A stretch of 64,000 nt of DNA from Echinarachnius parma (taxonomy: Eukaryota > Echinodermata > Echinoidea > Clypeasteroida > Echinarachniidae): positions 79,882 through 143,881 of the forward strand of contig JBAMJV010004005.1 in the NCBI GenBank assembly GCA_037951105.1, in the 5' to 3' direction. The translations under genes were made by a program, and so were the position numbers. Below, in pieces: positions 36,745 through 49,404 of the stretch (the stretch's first letter is position 1; each line of letters begins with the position of its first letter). Below the pieces are notes generated by a model that was not told the origin of the DNA, did not search any database, and saw only the letters and a list, made by a program, of their open reading frames with translations.

Positions 36745-36964
36745 AATCAAAATCTATTTATGAAAACAATGCATTTTTTTTGGTCAAAACAAGAACCATA
36801 TTTAATTAGGTCTACTTCTAATTGTGTCATAGCTGTATTATCTATTTATTAACTGTCAATTGAAAGGAACCACAATGGCCCTTCTTAATGAAATGAAGTA
36901 GACCTAATTAAATGTGGTTCTTGTTTTGAACAAAATGCATTATTTTCATAAATAAATTTTGATT
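36745..36964. repeat. Inverted repeat, about 70-bp arms
   Basis: Arms at 36745-36818 and 36895-36964 share AAAACAAGAACCATATTTAA and ATTAGGTCTACTTC in inverse orientation. It may be a small foldback element. Confidence 0.85.
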
Positions 36965-38639
36965 AATTTAAGGTTTTTAATTAGGCATTGTTTCATTACA
37001 ATAATTGTTATATCATGATACTATCAATCAGGGAAGTAAATACACACTAACAAAATAAAGGCTAACATTTGCACCCTAATACATTCAAAGGTTAAATTAC
37101 CAAAGTCAATTATTCTTTTAATTAGTTTTTAATGATTATGTTTGTCTATATAATGAGTTTGTATATATTGTTTTTTTACAAAATGATGTCAATATACTTG
37201 TGTGTATTTTTTCATTGTCTACATCGTTATGATGAGTTCATGACTGTTATCCAGTACAAATATTTGAAAAAATATATATATATAGATATTTAACCAAGAC
37301 TTAATGATGAGTTTCATTTTAATTTTATTTCATGAATTCATTTGTTTTGATATAAACAATATTAAAGTAAACTAAATTGAGATTTCCTACAGCAAGATAG
37401 AGTAATTACCATTCTAATTTTCAAGATATGGTTATAAAAAGGAAACTAGATAATTTTGTTCAACTTTGCACTTTTTAATTGCATTATAAGTGCTGACGAA
37501 TAGTTTGTATTAATGCATTATTAAACAACATTAATGTATTCATTTGTCAAAAGGTCATGACAGTGACCATTTTAATTTAACTGAAATTTCGATTTTCACA
37601 GATGAATACAAAATACATGAAGACGATTATTTAGTGAGCATGCTGAAATATGTTGTGTGCATTCTATCACATTTGTAAACATACCTTGAACTTGCTGTTT
37701 GGGGTGGAAAGTGAAGGTTATTTCAATTTCAAATTTCATGAAATAAAATATCACGCCGTGTGTAACATAATAAATCGATGCCAATATATTAATGTACACA
37801 ATCATTTTGATTTGATGTCGAATTTTACATTGGTTATCATCTCTAAACACTGCACAATGGCATCCATGATATCATTGCTACAAAAATGGATCTTCATGCA
37901 GTTATCGCAACGGAAAGTTCTATGTAGAAATGAATCCCTCAACTCTTTTACATATTAGTTGTAGGATAAATTGACTTAATTAGCAACCTATTACCTATGT
38001 GAATATGAAATTAAATATTACATGCAATAAATGAAACGTTGAGAATGATGGTAGTTTTAAGAAGTTGTTGTTTGTACACCAATGTATAATTGAAAGGAAA
38101 TTTCTTTAAACACATATATTTTCTTGGCTCAATATTAAGGGGAAATAATCAAATATTCGTTTATTATTCAGCTCGGGATTTTGAAATGTATTTTAGTGTT
38201 CTTTATCCATTTCCAAAAGACTTGCACCATTTCAATACTTTCCTCGTTATCTGCTTTCATTTCTTTATTACTTTCTTTACTATTTTTCGTATTATTTGTT
38301 ACTTATTAACCGATCAAATTTATTTCTATATTGATGATTTAAACACTGCAGTAACGACCACTATACGACTGTGTTTCGAATCTGTAATAAGGCTATATCA
38401 TATTTAACATTTGACATCACTCATTAGAGATCCCATAAAAAGTATGAGTTCATTTCAATGATTACTTTAACATTTAACAGTTAGAGGATGCATGACGATG
38501 TGTATAATATACAGACATATAATGACATCTCATTCTGTATCTCGCCAGAAATAATGAGTAGGAGTTCATTTAAATGATTCTTTTTATTTCCGTTAGTTAA
38601 AAGACAATGACTTCCCATATTCTCCCTGAAATAAAAACC

Positions 38640-38780
38640 CTTTTCGCCCAGGGCGACAAAAATGAAAAGCCCGAGTAATCACATGGCTCCGTTTGCAAAC
38701 AATTTAACTGGGGTATTACGAAGCCTGCCTCCAAATGTCATTCGCCATTTACGGGCCATCATCGGAACTCATTCAAATCT
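38640..38780. promoter_or_regulatory. Candidate enhancer block in intron 1
   Basis: A more GC-balanced, repeat-free island in AT-rich intron, with CGAGTAATCACATGG and GTTTGCAAACAATTTAACTG (forkhead-like GTAAACA is not exact). Inference only. Confidence 0.2.
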
Positions 38781-40856
38781 CTTAACCCAAATATAATAAT
38801 TGTTGTGTTTATGTTAGAATTGCATGATTTGTACGGCTATCTTTCTTAAATTGCGCTCTTTGTTGAAATTAAATTGTCCATGGTGGAATGATTATTACAA
38901 TATTATCCAGATTCAGCCAGGATAATTGTTAGATATTTTGTTGGTTATGGATGCAATAAAATGTTGCATGCATAATCAACTTTCTCATAACTGAGAAGTA
39001 TTATACCACGCTCATTGATATTGGTAAAGACAGAGACATCAACCCTTTTGCCTTTGAATAATTCTTAAAGACGGATTTATGGGTTATACTTCTCATTAAA
39101 AAAAAGCCTCGGGAACTTAATGTGAAGATGAAATAATGATCATGATAGTAATTGTCGTAATGACATTAAACGATTGCCTTGCATGAATATAGAAAGAGAG
39201 AAATATATATCGCCATCAAGCATTGTCAAGTTAAAAGGGTCATTTATTTTCTTTAAAAAGGTTTACTGCCCTCTGCTAGAAATATAATTTAGAAAACATT
39301 TTGATGACGTTCGTCAAATGACAAAGAAGATCAGTATAGGAAATAATTGATAACAGTGTTAGTTCTCTTTCCATCTATAATGGCGGATTTATGTAAATAC
39401 AAAATATAATAGAGGAAAAGACAATCAGATTCGAACAGACTTCTGTATAATTATGTAGTCGTTTTGCCGCTATAATTGATAAGAAAAGAAGTGTTTCTCG
39501 ATAGAAAATGTCCAACTCGGAGGGAAGTGCTTCCACATGATTAACTAAATTGCGATGGTGATTGCTTCATTTTGAAGCAGACAACGACGACAAAAAATGT
39601 ATACGAGGCAGAAAATCGTTCCTACTCAAGTTGAAAGGTGCATGGTTCAGATTCGTATATCAGATGCGCGCTGCCATATTACGAACGCCTTGCGCACGGA
39701 GCGAAATACACACATGGCTCAGTGGTAACAAATGCTCACAAACTATTCTAATATCAAATGGCAAACCGCGTTGTAGAATCCCCATGCATGCTTGCCGATC
39801 TTAAAAGCTCGCCTGCGGGAAACTAACTGGCTGGCAGTATTCATCCCACTTTTGCTCTCTCCAGCATCCACCCACCAAACTCGGAAAATCATTTTACGAG
39901 TTCCGATCGGAAGAGAAAGGAAATTATGCGATAACACTCGTGTAATAGGTAGAGAGTGACCCCCTCCCATCATCCCCATCACATGTTGAACGCCAATATG
40001 CTGGATCGTAAAATGGAAGATCTATACGATAGATAGATAGATAATATGCAATGTATCGCTTGGGGGCCACATGCGTGTGCATGGCATGATGTAGCTAGGG
40101 GGCGAGCTGGCTCTCTCATCTCTATTGCTACCAAGGAATGATGCGAACAAGAAGCGATATATAATTAGCGACGGGGAAGATAACTAAAACCCAGAGGGGA
40201 TCGGTGGAAACTGGAAAGGGAACCCCCAAAGATACTTTTCCTGCGCCCCTCCTTTTTATCATTCAACTTTCGGTTAATTGCTTATCTCACCCCGATACAA
40301 CTACCACCATCCCTCCAAGCTTCTGTAAACATAGTCTTGTCGATATCCATTTAAAATTAAATGCACGAATATTGCTCCATCAGAAGTGCAAGTTTGATAA
40401 CATTTAATAAGGCACCCAAAAGAGGCAGGTGCTTATACCAAGAAAACTCCCGATATTAACTGGTTCCTTACCAGGTACATGTTTGTATATCAACCTGATC
40501 TATTCGGTAAAGAAATTGATTTATAACCGAGGCAATAATAATAATTATACAGACTTGCGGAAATTATGAAACTATAACACTGGAAACAGTCTTTATCACA
40601 TGATGTACTTAGTTCTCTTCCTATATGATATATCGTCACACGAGATGACACCAAGATTCCAATTATAGCAAGGTGAGGAGGGATAGGACTTACTCCAACA
40701 ACTGTCAGTTAGTGAAATTAGAAACAAACTTCCAATAATGGAAGTCTTATGTCATCTAATTTCTTACCTGAACCGAAACGTGCTTGGTAATTGAGAATAA
40801 TATATAAAATTACTCATATTATATTCATATTACATTATTTCTTTTGAAACATGCAG

Positions 40857-41026
40857 GTGATGACGACAAAGATTCGAACGACAGCAAGAGGAGGAGGAGC
40901 AGGACGAACTTTAACGGCTGGCAGTTGGAGGAACTGGAACGAGCCTTCAATGAAAGTCACTACCCAGACGTCTTCACGCGAGAAGCTCTTGCCATGAGGT
41001 TGGACCTCGTAGAGTCGCGAGTTCAG
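40857..41026 (+). CDS. Uncx: Uncx exon 2, homeodomain residues 1-46
   Basis: Second coding exon, residues 104-160. After an acidic stretch (DDDKDSNDS) it encodes the basic N-terminal arm RRRSRTNF and homeodomain helices 1 and 2 up to [10 protein letters not shown], with the homeodomain starting at about residue 115. The stretch [20 protein letters not shown] is closely like vertebrate UNCX. The acceptor ATGCAG| lies at 40851-40856. The donor CAG|GTGAGC at 41027 is in phase 0, splitting the homeodomain between positions 46 and 47, a classic intron site of paired-class homeobox genes. The 3' end of this exon is repeated, degraded, three times in the next 460 bp of intron 2. Because exon 3 supplies the recognition helix, this exon alone cannot encode a DNA-binding homeodomain. 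Confidence 0.97.
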
Positions 41027-41090
41027 GTGAGCATCATGTGTTTAAACTACTTCGATAATATTACATAAATATATTTAAACTTTGATTCAT

Positions 41091-41184
41091 ACAATGAAAA
41101 AAGTCATTCCCGAGCATCTTTACGCGAAAAGCTCTAGCCATGAGGTTGGACCTCGTGAGTTCCCGGGTTCAGGTGAGAACCAGA
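41091..41184 (+). pseudogene. Degenerate copy 1 of the Uncx exon 2 3' end, with intact donor
   Basis: Copies the last part of exon 2, 146 bp downstream of it (end to end). Frame 41104-41172 is open for 23 codons and reads [20 protein letters not shown] at its end, against [20 protein letters not shown] in the true exon. It is followed by a consensus donor, CAG|GTGAGA. It is preceded by AAAAAAG rather than a polypyrimidine tract, and a one-base deletion lies further 5', so helix 1 is not encoded. Four of the six codon differences from ACG (41122) to CAG (41172) are synonymous. It is most likely an exon relic. A 69-bp in-frame cassette is formally possible, but its acceptor looks poor. Confidence 0.8.
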
Positions 41185-41288
41185 ATTACGAGCCATTCTA
41201 ATGAATTTTAAGTGTATCTCATAAAAATGCAAATAAATATACACATACACCTGTACATGACATATGGAAGTTGAGGTACAGTTTCTCC

Positions 41289-41390
41289 AGTCTTTCCAGG
41301 TGTCTTTACGTGAGAAGCTCTTGCCATGAGGTTGTACCTTGTGGAGTCTCGAGTTCAGTTGAACACCATGTCTTTAACTACTATTATTTG
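41289..41390 (+). pseudogene. Degenerate copy 2 of the Uncx exon 2 3' end plus intron start
   Basis: Second degraded repeat. In the homeodomain frame it reads VFT, a TGA stop in place of Arg, then EALAMRLYLVESRVQ ending at 41358. The splice donor is lost (TT in place of GT). About 25 bp after the exon edge still match the start of intron 2 (GAACACCATGTCTTTAACTA against GAGCATCATGTGTTTAAACT), so the duplicated unit crossed the exon-intron border. Confidence 0.8.
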
Positions 41391-41394
41391 AATG

Positions 41395-41490
41395 GAAAAA
41401 ATGGTTTAAGGAGTCTTTCTCGACCATCTTCACGTGGGAAGACATTGCCGTGAGGTTGGACCTTGTGTCCCTTCGATTCCAAACGTTTGG
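41395..41490 (+). pseudogene. Degenerate copy 3 of the Uncx exon 2 3' end
   Basis: Most diverged repeat. The frame ending at 41482 reads IFTWEDIAVRLDLVSLRFQ, still recognisable as the helix 2 region. No GT donor follows CAA. It shares GTG for Val, and a replacement of the following Glu by Ser, with copy 1, and CTT for Leu with copy 2. This suggests the copies share ancestry not identical to the present exon 2. Confidence 0.65.
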
Positions 41491-41654
41491 AAATATTTCG
41501 ATTTGGTTCTGACGATTCCCCATCACAAATTTCAATGTGAATGTTAATCTTGCTATCAAGTCTTTTCTAAAGTCAACTATCCTTCGCCTTTTCTTTCCTG
41601 CTTACTTTGGAAAATTATCCACGTCAGCTCCATTCTCTTGATGCCTCTTGTTCC

Positions 41655-41775
41655 AATTAAGGGGTGCAGCTAAAGAGGGGAATGGGGGGGGGGGGGGCAA
41701 CCACCGCCCCCCTGCATGGGAAATCTAACACCACTCACCCCTCCTCCCATAGGCCCCGCCTGCGTTGATACTGTC
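41655..41775. repeat. Poly-G/poly-C repeat fragment
   Basis: G run at 41686-41697, CCGCCCCCCTGCATGGG, and GTCTACGCCGC at the right edge; same dispersed family as near 2158 and 3867. Confidence 0.55.
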
Positions 41776-41859
41776 TACGCCGCTTCTATCACCAGAGGAA
41801 TTGTCAATTTAAATGCATGTACATCATCTGCATGTAGCTACAATGTACCCAGCACGTTC

Positions 41860-42130
41860 GTGGCCGTTAAGTGTGCATTTTAATCAATTTTCCCGCCCTC
41901 CAGAGACCGCGCCCGTCAACTCACATTTTGCATGTTTTGTCGAGCTCGCGCAGTCAAGCTTACGCGCGCATGGCAGTTAACTAATTGCTTGCGGGAGTCA
42001 AGTGCAGCGTGTGTATACTCTATGGGAATTGCACGGTCCAGGAGGGAGCGGGTTTCCTAATTACCCCTACACGCCTTTAAATACGCCCTAGTTTGAGCTT
42101 GGCTAAGGGGATCGGGTTTGCTTCCTATAC
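41860..42130. promoter_or_regulatory. Candidate enhancer block in intron 2
   Basis: GC-balanced and repeat-free, with TTAACTAATTGCTTG and CCTAATTACCCC homeodomain-type words and CGCCTTTAAATACGCCC. No open frame. Inference only. Confidence 0.25.
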
Positions 42131-45100
42131 AAAAACAATTACATTTACGACCTCAATTTTGTAATATCATTTATAAGATTAATTTGTGTTTAGGAATCCT
42201 TTGAGAGAGATGTACCTACATAGTGGAATTTTTGACAATACAATCTATGAAAAATGGAAGTACGTTGCTTTTTGAAGAAGTATTAGTATGTAACTATCTA
42301 AACTTCCTTCCACTAACATGGAGATAACTATAAATGGTACTTTGTCTCGTTTGTGAGCTCATACTTGTATACTGTATGATTGCAAGCCTATATATACTAC
42401 CATTTTAGAGCTTTGACTGTTCATTTTTTGAAAATGTGCATTTTGCCTTAGAGACGCTTTAATTATTCTAGCAAGAACGGACACTTCATTATACTTCGTG
42501 TTTGTACTATGTGTTCACAAACCAAAATAACATAAATATATTTTTAATCGAGCACAACCAAAAAGTCTATCAATTTGTATTGCAACACGATGATATTCTG
42601 TCAACGTTGCTTCGGGATAATAATCTACGATATAAATATATATTCCGAGAACAATCAAAGGTTGAAAGGTAAAAATGGTTCTCATTTCTGAAAGGATGAT
42701 TCGAGTTTTTCTCTTATTCTAAATTTGTTTTTCAATTTTATTCGTACAATATATTTCTTTTCTGTCAATCAATGAATTGCCTCATTTTGAACAATATTTC
42801 AACTTAAAATAACATAACAATTGAATTTAAATATAGACCGATTCCATTCCGTCTTCCACGATTTCTCCGTTATACGTAAAACAATTATGATTATGTTTTC
42901 TCTTTTTGATTTTGATGCGTTCATAACAATTATAATTATGACATCCAGGTATCTTATTAATTTTCAAAATGTCACCGGCACTAGTTGCAGACATCATGTT
43001 TGTTTTCTCGCATGTCGTTTGCCGCTCAATAATTGCATTTGGCCGTTGTTATAGGGGCAGGAATCTCACAATCACGGTAAATTAGCCAAACTAAATCACT
43101 TTGCCTTTATATCGATCGCGAGCCGATCAAAACCAGCAATACAATCATGACAGTGAGCAAGGTAATAATGCCATGAACGTCATGCTCTACAGCCATGATT
43201 AAATTCTAGTGCAAGCAATTAAAAACCTGCTCCAACAAAAATAGGAAAGAATTGATTTCTTCAAATGGCAACAAGCCCCCATTATAATCATTTATCGGGC
43301 GACAAGATATGATAGTATAGGAGCGGAGGGAACTTAAACGGGGGCTGCCAGACAATGGGGTTTCCTGGAGAGTGCGCGGGGCAGCTTCCGGCATCCGGTC
43401 TTGTCGATATGGCCGTGGTGGTGGGGCGCAGCGCGCACTGCGTTCCCGGGTGCATATTGCTCGGTGGGTGCATTGTGAATTGTGTCATTGAATATCGAAT
43501 TTTGAATTGAATTTCATTTATTTCCCCGTTGAAAACAGGTTTGGTTGGGAATTGACGATCGTGAATGTAGGGCTGATCATTTATATAGGGCTTCCTATTA
43601 AATAATTACAAGGTCTGATAGATTGATTTTCTTCAATTATTTATTATAATGAAAAAATGTACAATAGGCAGAAGACAAAGGCGAATTTTACCAAATGCAT
43701 TGTGTATACGTCATTGTTTGTGTGTTTGTATTGTGTGTGGTGTGTTTGTGGAGTAATTGTGTTAACTTTGAGAACCATGTGATAATGTCATCTGCATGAT
43801 CACTTTAAATGCATATTTACACTGATTTATTTGTATCAAATATTATCTGTTACTATTAGAACATTAAGTATTATTTCATATTTTTAAATGTAAATCTAAT
43901 TTAGGCTGACTCAATTTATGCAGGCAAAGCAGTTGCTCACAATACTTGATATAAAGTGAAACAAAAGTAAATACCTTTGTAAGATGGGAAGAACACAAAC
44001 TGACAGGAAATCATTTAGCAGTCGAGAATTGTCAAGACTACAAATTCATTTAGCATTTTGCCAATTACGTGTAAAGATAAGAGGCTCCCCGATCAGTCGA
44101 GCGGTCAAAGTTACTTGGGAAGAAAAGAGAAGGAGCTCAGCTCAGTCGTAGTAATACAAGTTGGAGAGGAAATCACACGCTTAAATGGATGTCAGGAAGG
44201 CGAGCGAACTGTTTGCTTAATTAACCCTTATAATACCGACAAACACGAGAATATGCTTCGTACGCAGTGCACTGGATACAGTATACAGCACGAAATGGTA
44301 TTTTCCCCGCCATTGAGGGTTAAAGAGTTCGCTAAAAGCGCGCGCAACGCACAAAATGAAAAGGATACATAATACGCCCTCCGGGTGCATCTACCGTCTG
44401 TCGACCATTGAAGCTTCCATCCGATGTACCCTCACCATCGAAACTCGCCTTTAAAGCTACTCTGCCGTATTTGCAGTGTATTTTTTTATAAGAACACATA
44501 CGTCCTGACTCATGACAAACGCTTATGAATCATGTTAATGCTATATTAGCATTTGTAATGTTACGGGAGGCATGTATATTTGCATTACGAGTACTAATGT
44601 ATTAATATCGTTGAAATTTATAATTATAAGAAAGGGCCAAGTCTGAAAGTAAAAATCGTCCAATACACAAAGCCAGACGAATTCCAAACGAAAATGACAT
44701 ACTTTCCACGTGCTTTCCATGAGCGGAATTGATTTAATCCTGTGTACCGACTTGGCTATTTCAAACGTTTGATTACTTAAAAAGTCAATTTCGAATGTGT
44801 TTTGTTGAATCTTTACAATAAACATAAGAGTAATAAGATTTTATTTCTTTTTGTCGGGGATAAACATGATAAAAGCGGATATTTTTCAATTTGTGTTTTA
44901 TAGAATTCCCCCAAAATGTATTTATTAAGCTCTATGTCATTGAAATCATGATGCTCAAACAGAAGATCTATTTTCTCTTTAAATGGTTTATAGTAATCAA
45001 CCATAATATTGACATGAAGCACGCACATAAACATAATTATTATTACATTATAATTATACCCACACACTGGGTAGTGTTTAATTCGAGTATTTTTTGACGC

Positions 45101-45989
45101 TGACCAAAGTCAAAATTCTTAACATTTTAAAGTGAAAGTATTAAAATATTTACGTAATTGGAGGCGATTCGCGTTCATTTCAAAATTCAAATTAACGACC
45201 AAATTCCCGTAGAATAACCCGTGTAGCAAAACTCGACAATCTCTTTAATTCTTCCAACCTCCCTATAAAAAAAACCCTCTTCTTTAATTTTGTGTTCACC
45301 CTCGCCACCATTTACCATTAAAAGTCGCTTCCCACTCACGGATCAGACACCCTTTAAATGCGTGAATCCCCAAACATCCTTCTTTGGTTTCGTTCTTATT
45401 TCAAGAGTCAAGCTTAATTAGCATAAATTTAAGCCCCACATTTTAAATTCAATAAGAATTAATTTGAGAATATTGAAACATCTTGGTGGCGCGGGATGGA
45501 ATCTTCAGATTTTCTTCTGGTTCAATCTGTAATTTTAACAGTTAAAATGATATTGACAAGAACAACAAAATCATAGTAAAAACAAAAACCAATCCTCTGA
45601 CTTTCCGTCATTCAAAATGTAGCCAACATGATTCATAAATTCATGTAGTGTTATTATAGTTTCATATGAGGCGACTTAGTGTAATTACTTGCAGATGACA
45701 TATAATACACATTTGTACTATTAATATAAAATCATGTTTCTAGGTATTATTGATACCGTTACTATTTGTATCACTGTTATTTTTTTCTATTGTTATTATT
45801 TGTATGACATGGTGATTTTTGCTTTATCGCCTTTAATGATTGATTTGTATTATTATTAAGATACATTTATCAATAATGACAATATACACTAAATACTAAT
45901 AACAATTTGTTTTTTTAATTAGTTATGATGAGTTATTATCATCAATATAATTACTATCATTATCAATATTTGTAATGTTAGTTTAATTG

Positions 45990-46026
<37 letters not shown>

Positions 46027-46048
46027 ACAACAACAACAACAACACCAC

Positions 46049-46095
<47 letters not shown>

Positions 46096-46121
46096 ACACC
46101 ATCATCATCATCATCGTCATC
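45990..46121 (+). repeat. (ATC)n microsatellite
   Basis: ATC repeats with a short ACA block in the middle. Confidence 0.97.
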
Positions 46122-46369
46122 GAAATTACTACATTACTCATTATTAGCATTAGAATTATTAACAATCATAATATTCAAGTAAACATATTGATGAAATATG
46201 AACTTCACTATTATATATTTTGATCACAGGTAGTCGTACACGTACACTGTAATTTACTCGAGTCATCAGAGAGAAAGAATTAGGCACTTTTTTCACTTTT
46301 CATCTTTTTCCATAATTTCATTTTTGATCTTTCTTTCTATACAATTATCGGAGATAATTCGACCTATAG

Positions 46370-46930
46370 CTTCACTCACATGCCCACGAGCAGGCATTGT
46401 GACTTCTACTAAACACGGCTAATGAAATTTGTTTCTAAGTTGGCAAAAAATATATATTCATCCACGGAGTAATTGGATTTCTGTTGTAAAGCCACAGGCT
46501 GACTAATTTTAGTCCAAATAAGAGAGTAAACGTGATTAGGAATTGTCATGATTTGTCTGCTCTACAAAGGAGACGAAGACGACATCGATGTTTCGGTGCG
46601 CCTCGAAGTCAAACCTGAGAACGAGGGAATGATGAGCTAGCGTGGATATGATCCTTACGGGTGATAAGCAAAGGACACTTTCATTTCCCGGCTTTCAATT
46701 TTTTGATTTCATTACGGCAAAGATTTGACGGGGATTTATTGTTATCTTTTTCTCTGGGGGGGCACCGGCGAATCTTGCAACAAATATCCAAGCCACACGC
46801 TCGGGGATTACATTTCTATGAATATAAACCGCATGTTGGTAAAGATTACCGATATTCCGATGATGGCGGGATGAGATTCAGTTACTCGCGACAGCCGTCA
46901 AAATAGTTATTAAAGTCGCATCAGACACAC
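46370..46930. promoter_or_regulatory. Candidate enhancer block in intron 2
   Basis: Mixed-composition, repeat-free stretch with CGGCTAATGAAATTTG and GACGACATCGATG. Function is a guess from composition. Confidence 0.2.
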
Positions 46931-47987
46931 ATTCAATTAAAATTCTCGAAACCGGGATTTTCAATGATAGTTGTTGTTTGATGGAAATGTCAAAAGATAA
47001 CTTTTTCTTTTCCAATTTCAGCGTCTTCCTTTTATATTTTTCAGCATCTTCTTTTTTCCGCATCGTCCTCCTTCATTGTTTCTTTCAACATCACTCTGTC
47101 AGAAAGAGATATGTTGACAAATTAGTTTTTTGCGAGAGTTTTCGTTTTTTCACGATGAAGGATTAACTACACAGAAATACTTTACACGCGCCATGATAAT
47201 TAGTGTCAAAAGAATTATTGTGAAGATTTTGTGTTAATAACGTTAAAGATCAAATGCAAAATGACATTATAATTTATATAGTATAATACAATCATTAAAC
47301 TGAAAATCACGCATCACTATCATATAAAAAAAACTTTCACCCAGTTAAATGTGATATTGAAAAATAATGATTTTCTTCTCACAAAATACAATAATGTCTT
47401 ATGTTGATAATATACAGCATTTATTTATTGAAATTAAAAAAAATTGACAATTATTTAACAGATAGGCATATCTGTTTCTTTATACTATAATGATATCTAA
47501 ACACTATGCCTCAACTTTACAGTTGAACTAAATTTAATAAATCATTTTTCCTCAAGTAAAAGTTAAAATGTTAGGATTGAATACGCTCCACCTCAATCTA
47601 CAAGTAATTTACCAGATAAATGTATTTTTCTTCTCGCGATATACGATCTTAAAGACAATTTCATTCACGATGCGACATGATTTCACTTACAATAAGATTA
47701 CTGAATGCGAATTGAGACCAAAAAAAGATGTCTAATTTCATTTATTATCGAACAATGAGCGTAATTCAATCACATGTAAGCCGAGGCGACTGTAATTCGC
47801 AAAATTGTATTTATCTTGCCCCGTGGGCGCGCTGGCGTTGAGGCGCTCGATAATGGACTAATAGTTTGTGGAGTCGTGTGCTTGTCATGTCATGCCTTGT
47901 ACCTGGTCAGTGCTGCTGGTGGTTCGGGATAGGGAGGTTGTTTGAAGAGGAGGGGTAGATTTATAGAAAGAGGATGATGGTGTTTGA

Positions 47988-48400
<413 letters not shown>

Positions 48401-49180
48401 GTTGTGCAGGCAGGGGGAAAGGTTTGTTTTCTGCGATGTAGAATTTATGTGATTTCACGGTGAGGAGGGACGGAAGGAAAGGAAAGGAAAGGAAAGCCCG
48501 TTAGATACCATGGTTCGATCACGGGGAAACTTATTCGATTTCCTGACGCTGCACTGACTTCTTTCTCCCTCGCTGGGCACAAAATGGTTGCAAATGAATA
48601 TTCGTTTCCTCAAGACGCAACGGATCATTGGGCAATTACCCCGCACGACGTGGGTAATCTCAGGGCCCGAGCCTCACTGATTCCCCCGTGCCAAATGGAC
48701 AACAAATTCATTTCATTTGGACAAATAAGACGACTTATAGGCCTGCATTAGTTTCCATATTAAATTAGACAACGTTTGTGAAACAAAGATCGTAAGGTAA
48801 ATCGAGTCAATCATACGACGCATTTAGATGGCTTCATTGTCACCAATATTGAAATGCTAACGTATAGCTTTTAACCGTACTTAGTGCAGTGTAGCATCAG
48901 AAAAGGTAAATAAATACAAAAACAAAAAGGAAGACAAATTCTGTTTATTTGGACAAAGAAGATGAATAAGTCTAAAATAGTTTCCTTATGAAAAGAACGT
49001 TTTCTAAAGCGCCTCTTAAAAGTTGATACCTCTTAATTTATAAGTATTATTACTAATATTACATCGTTAGTGAAAACATTTAGACCACTCAAGTGATTCC
49101 GAGAAGAAGAAAAAAGGAAGAAGAAGACAGTGTACAACAAGTTATTTTCATGTTGACAACATGGCTCATGGTCTGCATTA

Positions 49181-49404
49181 AGCCCTCTGCAGACAGAGCC
49201 GACTCGACCCGATTCGACTGGTTTTCATTCGGATCGGCTCAGTTTTCAGTGCCTCGCGACACACATTTTGCCAGTTGAGAGACAGTCGGATGTCAATTGG
49301 GGCCGGTTCAACACGATGAATCGGATCCGACCGACCGGGCCCAACTCTAGCCTGATTGAAACCAGTCGGATCGGGTCCAGTCGGCTCTGTCTGCTCCGGG
49401 CTTT
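49181..49404. mobile_element. Family H palindromic MITE, copy 1
   Basis: AGCCCTCTGCAGACAGAGCC at the left, GGCTCTGTCTGCTCCGGGCT at the right. The arms carry GACCCGAT and GACTGGTTT words. It lies inside Uncx intron 2. Confidence 0.88.

Larger units (their letters stand above)
35135..40856 (+). other. Uncx intron 1
   Basis: The intron is bounded by GTAAGT and TGCAG. It holds a SINE fragment 45 bp after the donor, a three-copy tandem repeat (35601-35988), a GATCTTTGTTTGA-like cluster (36310-36390), a short inverted repeat (36745-36964) and a more GC-balanced block near 38640-38780. No further exon-like sequence was recognised; the remainder is AT-rich. Confidence 0.85.

Noticed and set aside
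41271..41453. A 60-residue open frame across the second exon relic
   Set aside because: It is out of the homeodomain frame and so a by-product of the degraded copies.
44058..44372. A 104-residue open frame in intron 2 as an extra exon
   Set aside because: It shows no similarity to the Uncx family, and no well-placed splice sites were recognised.
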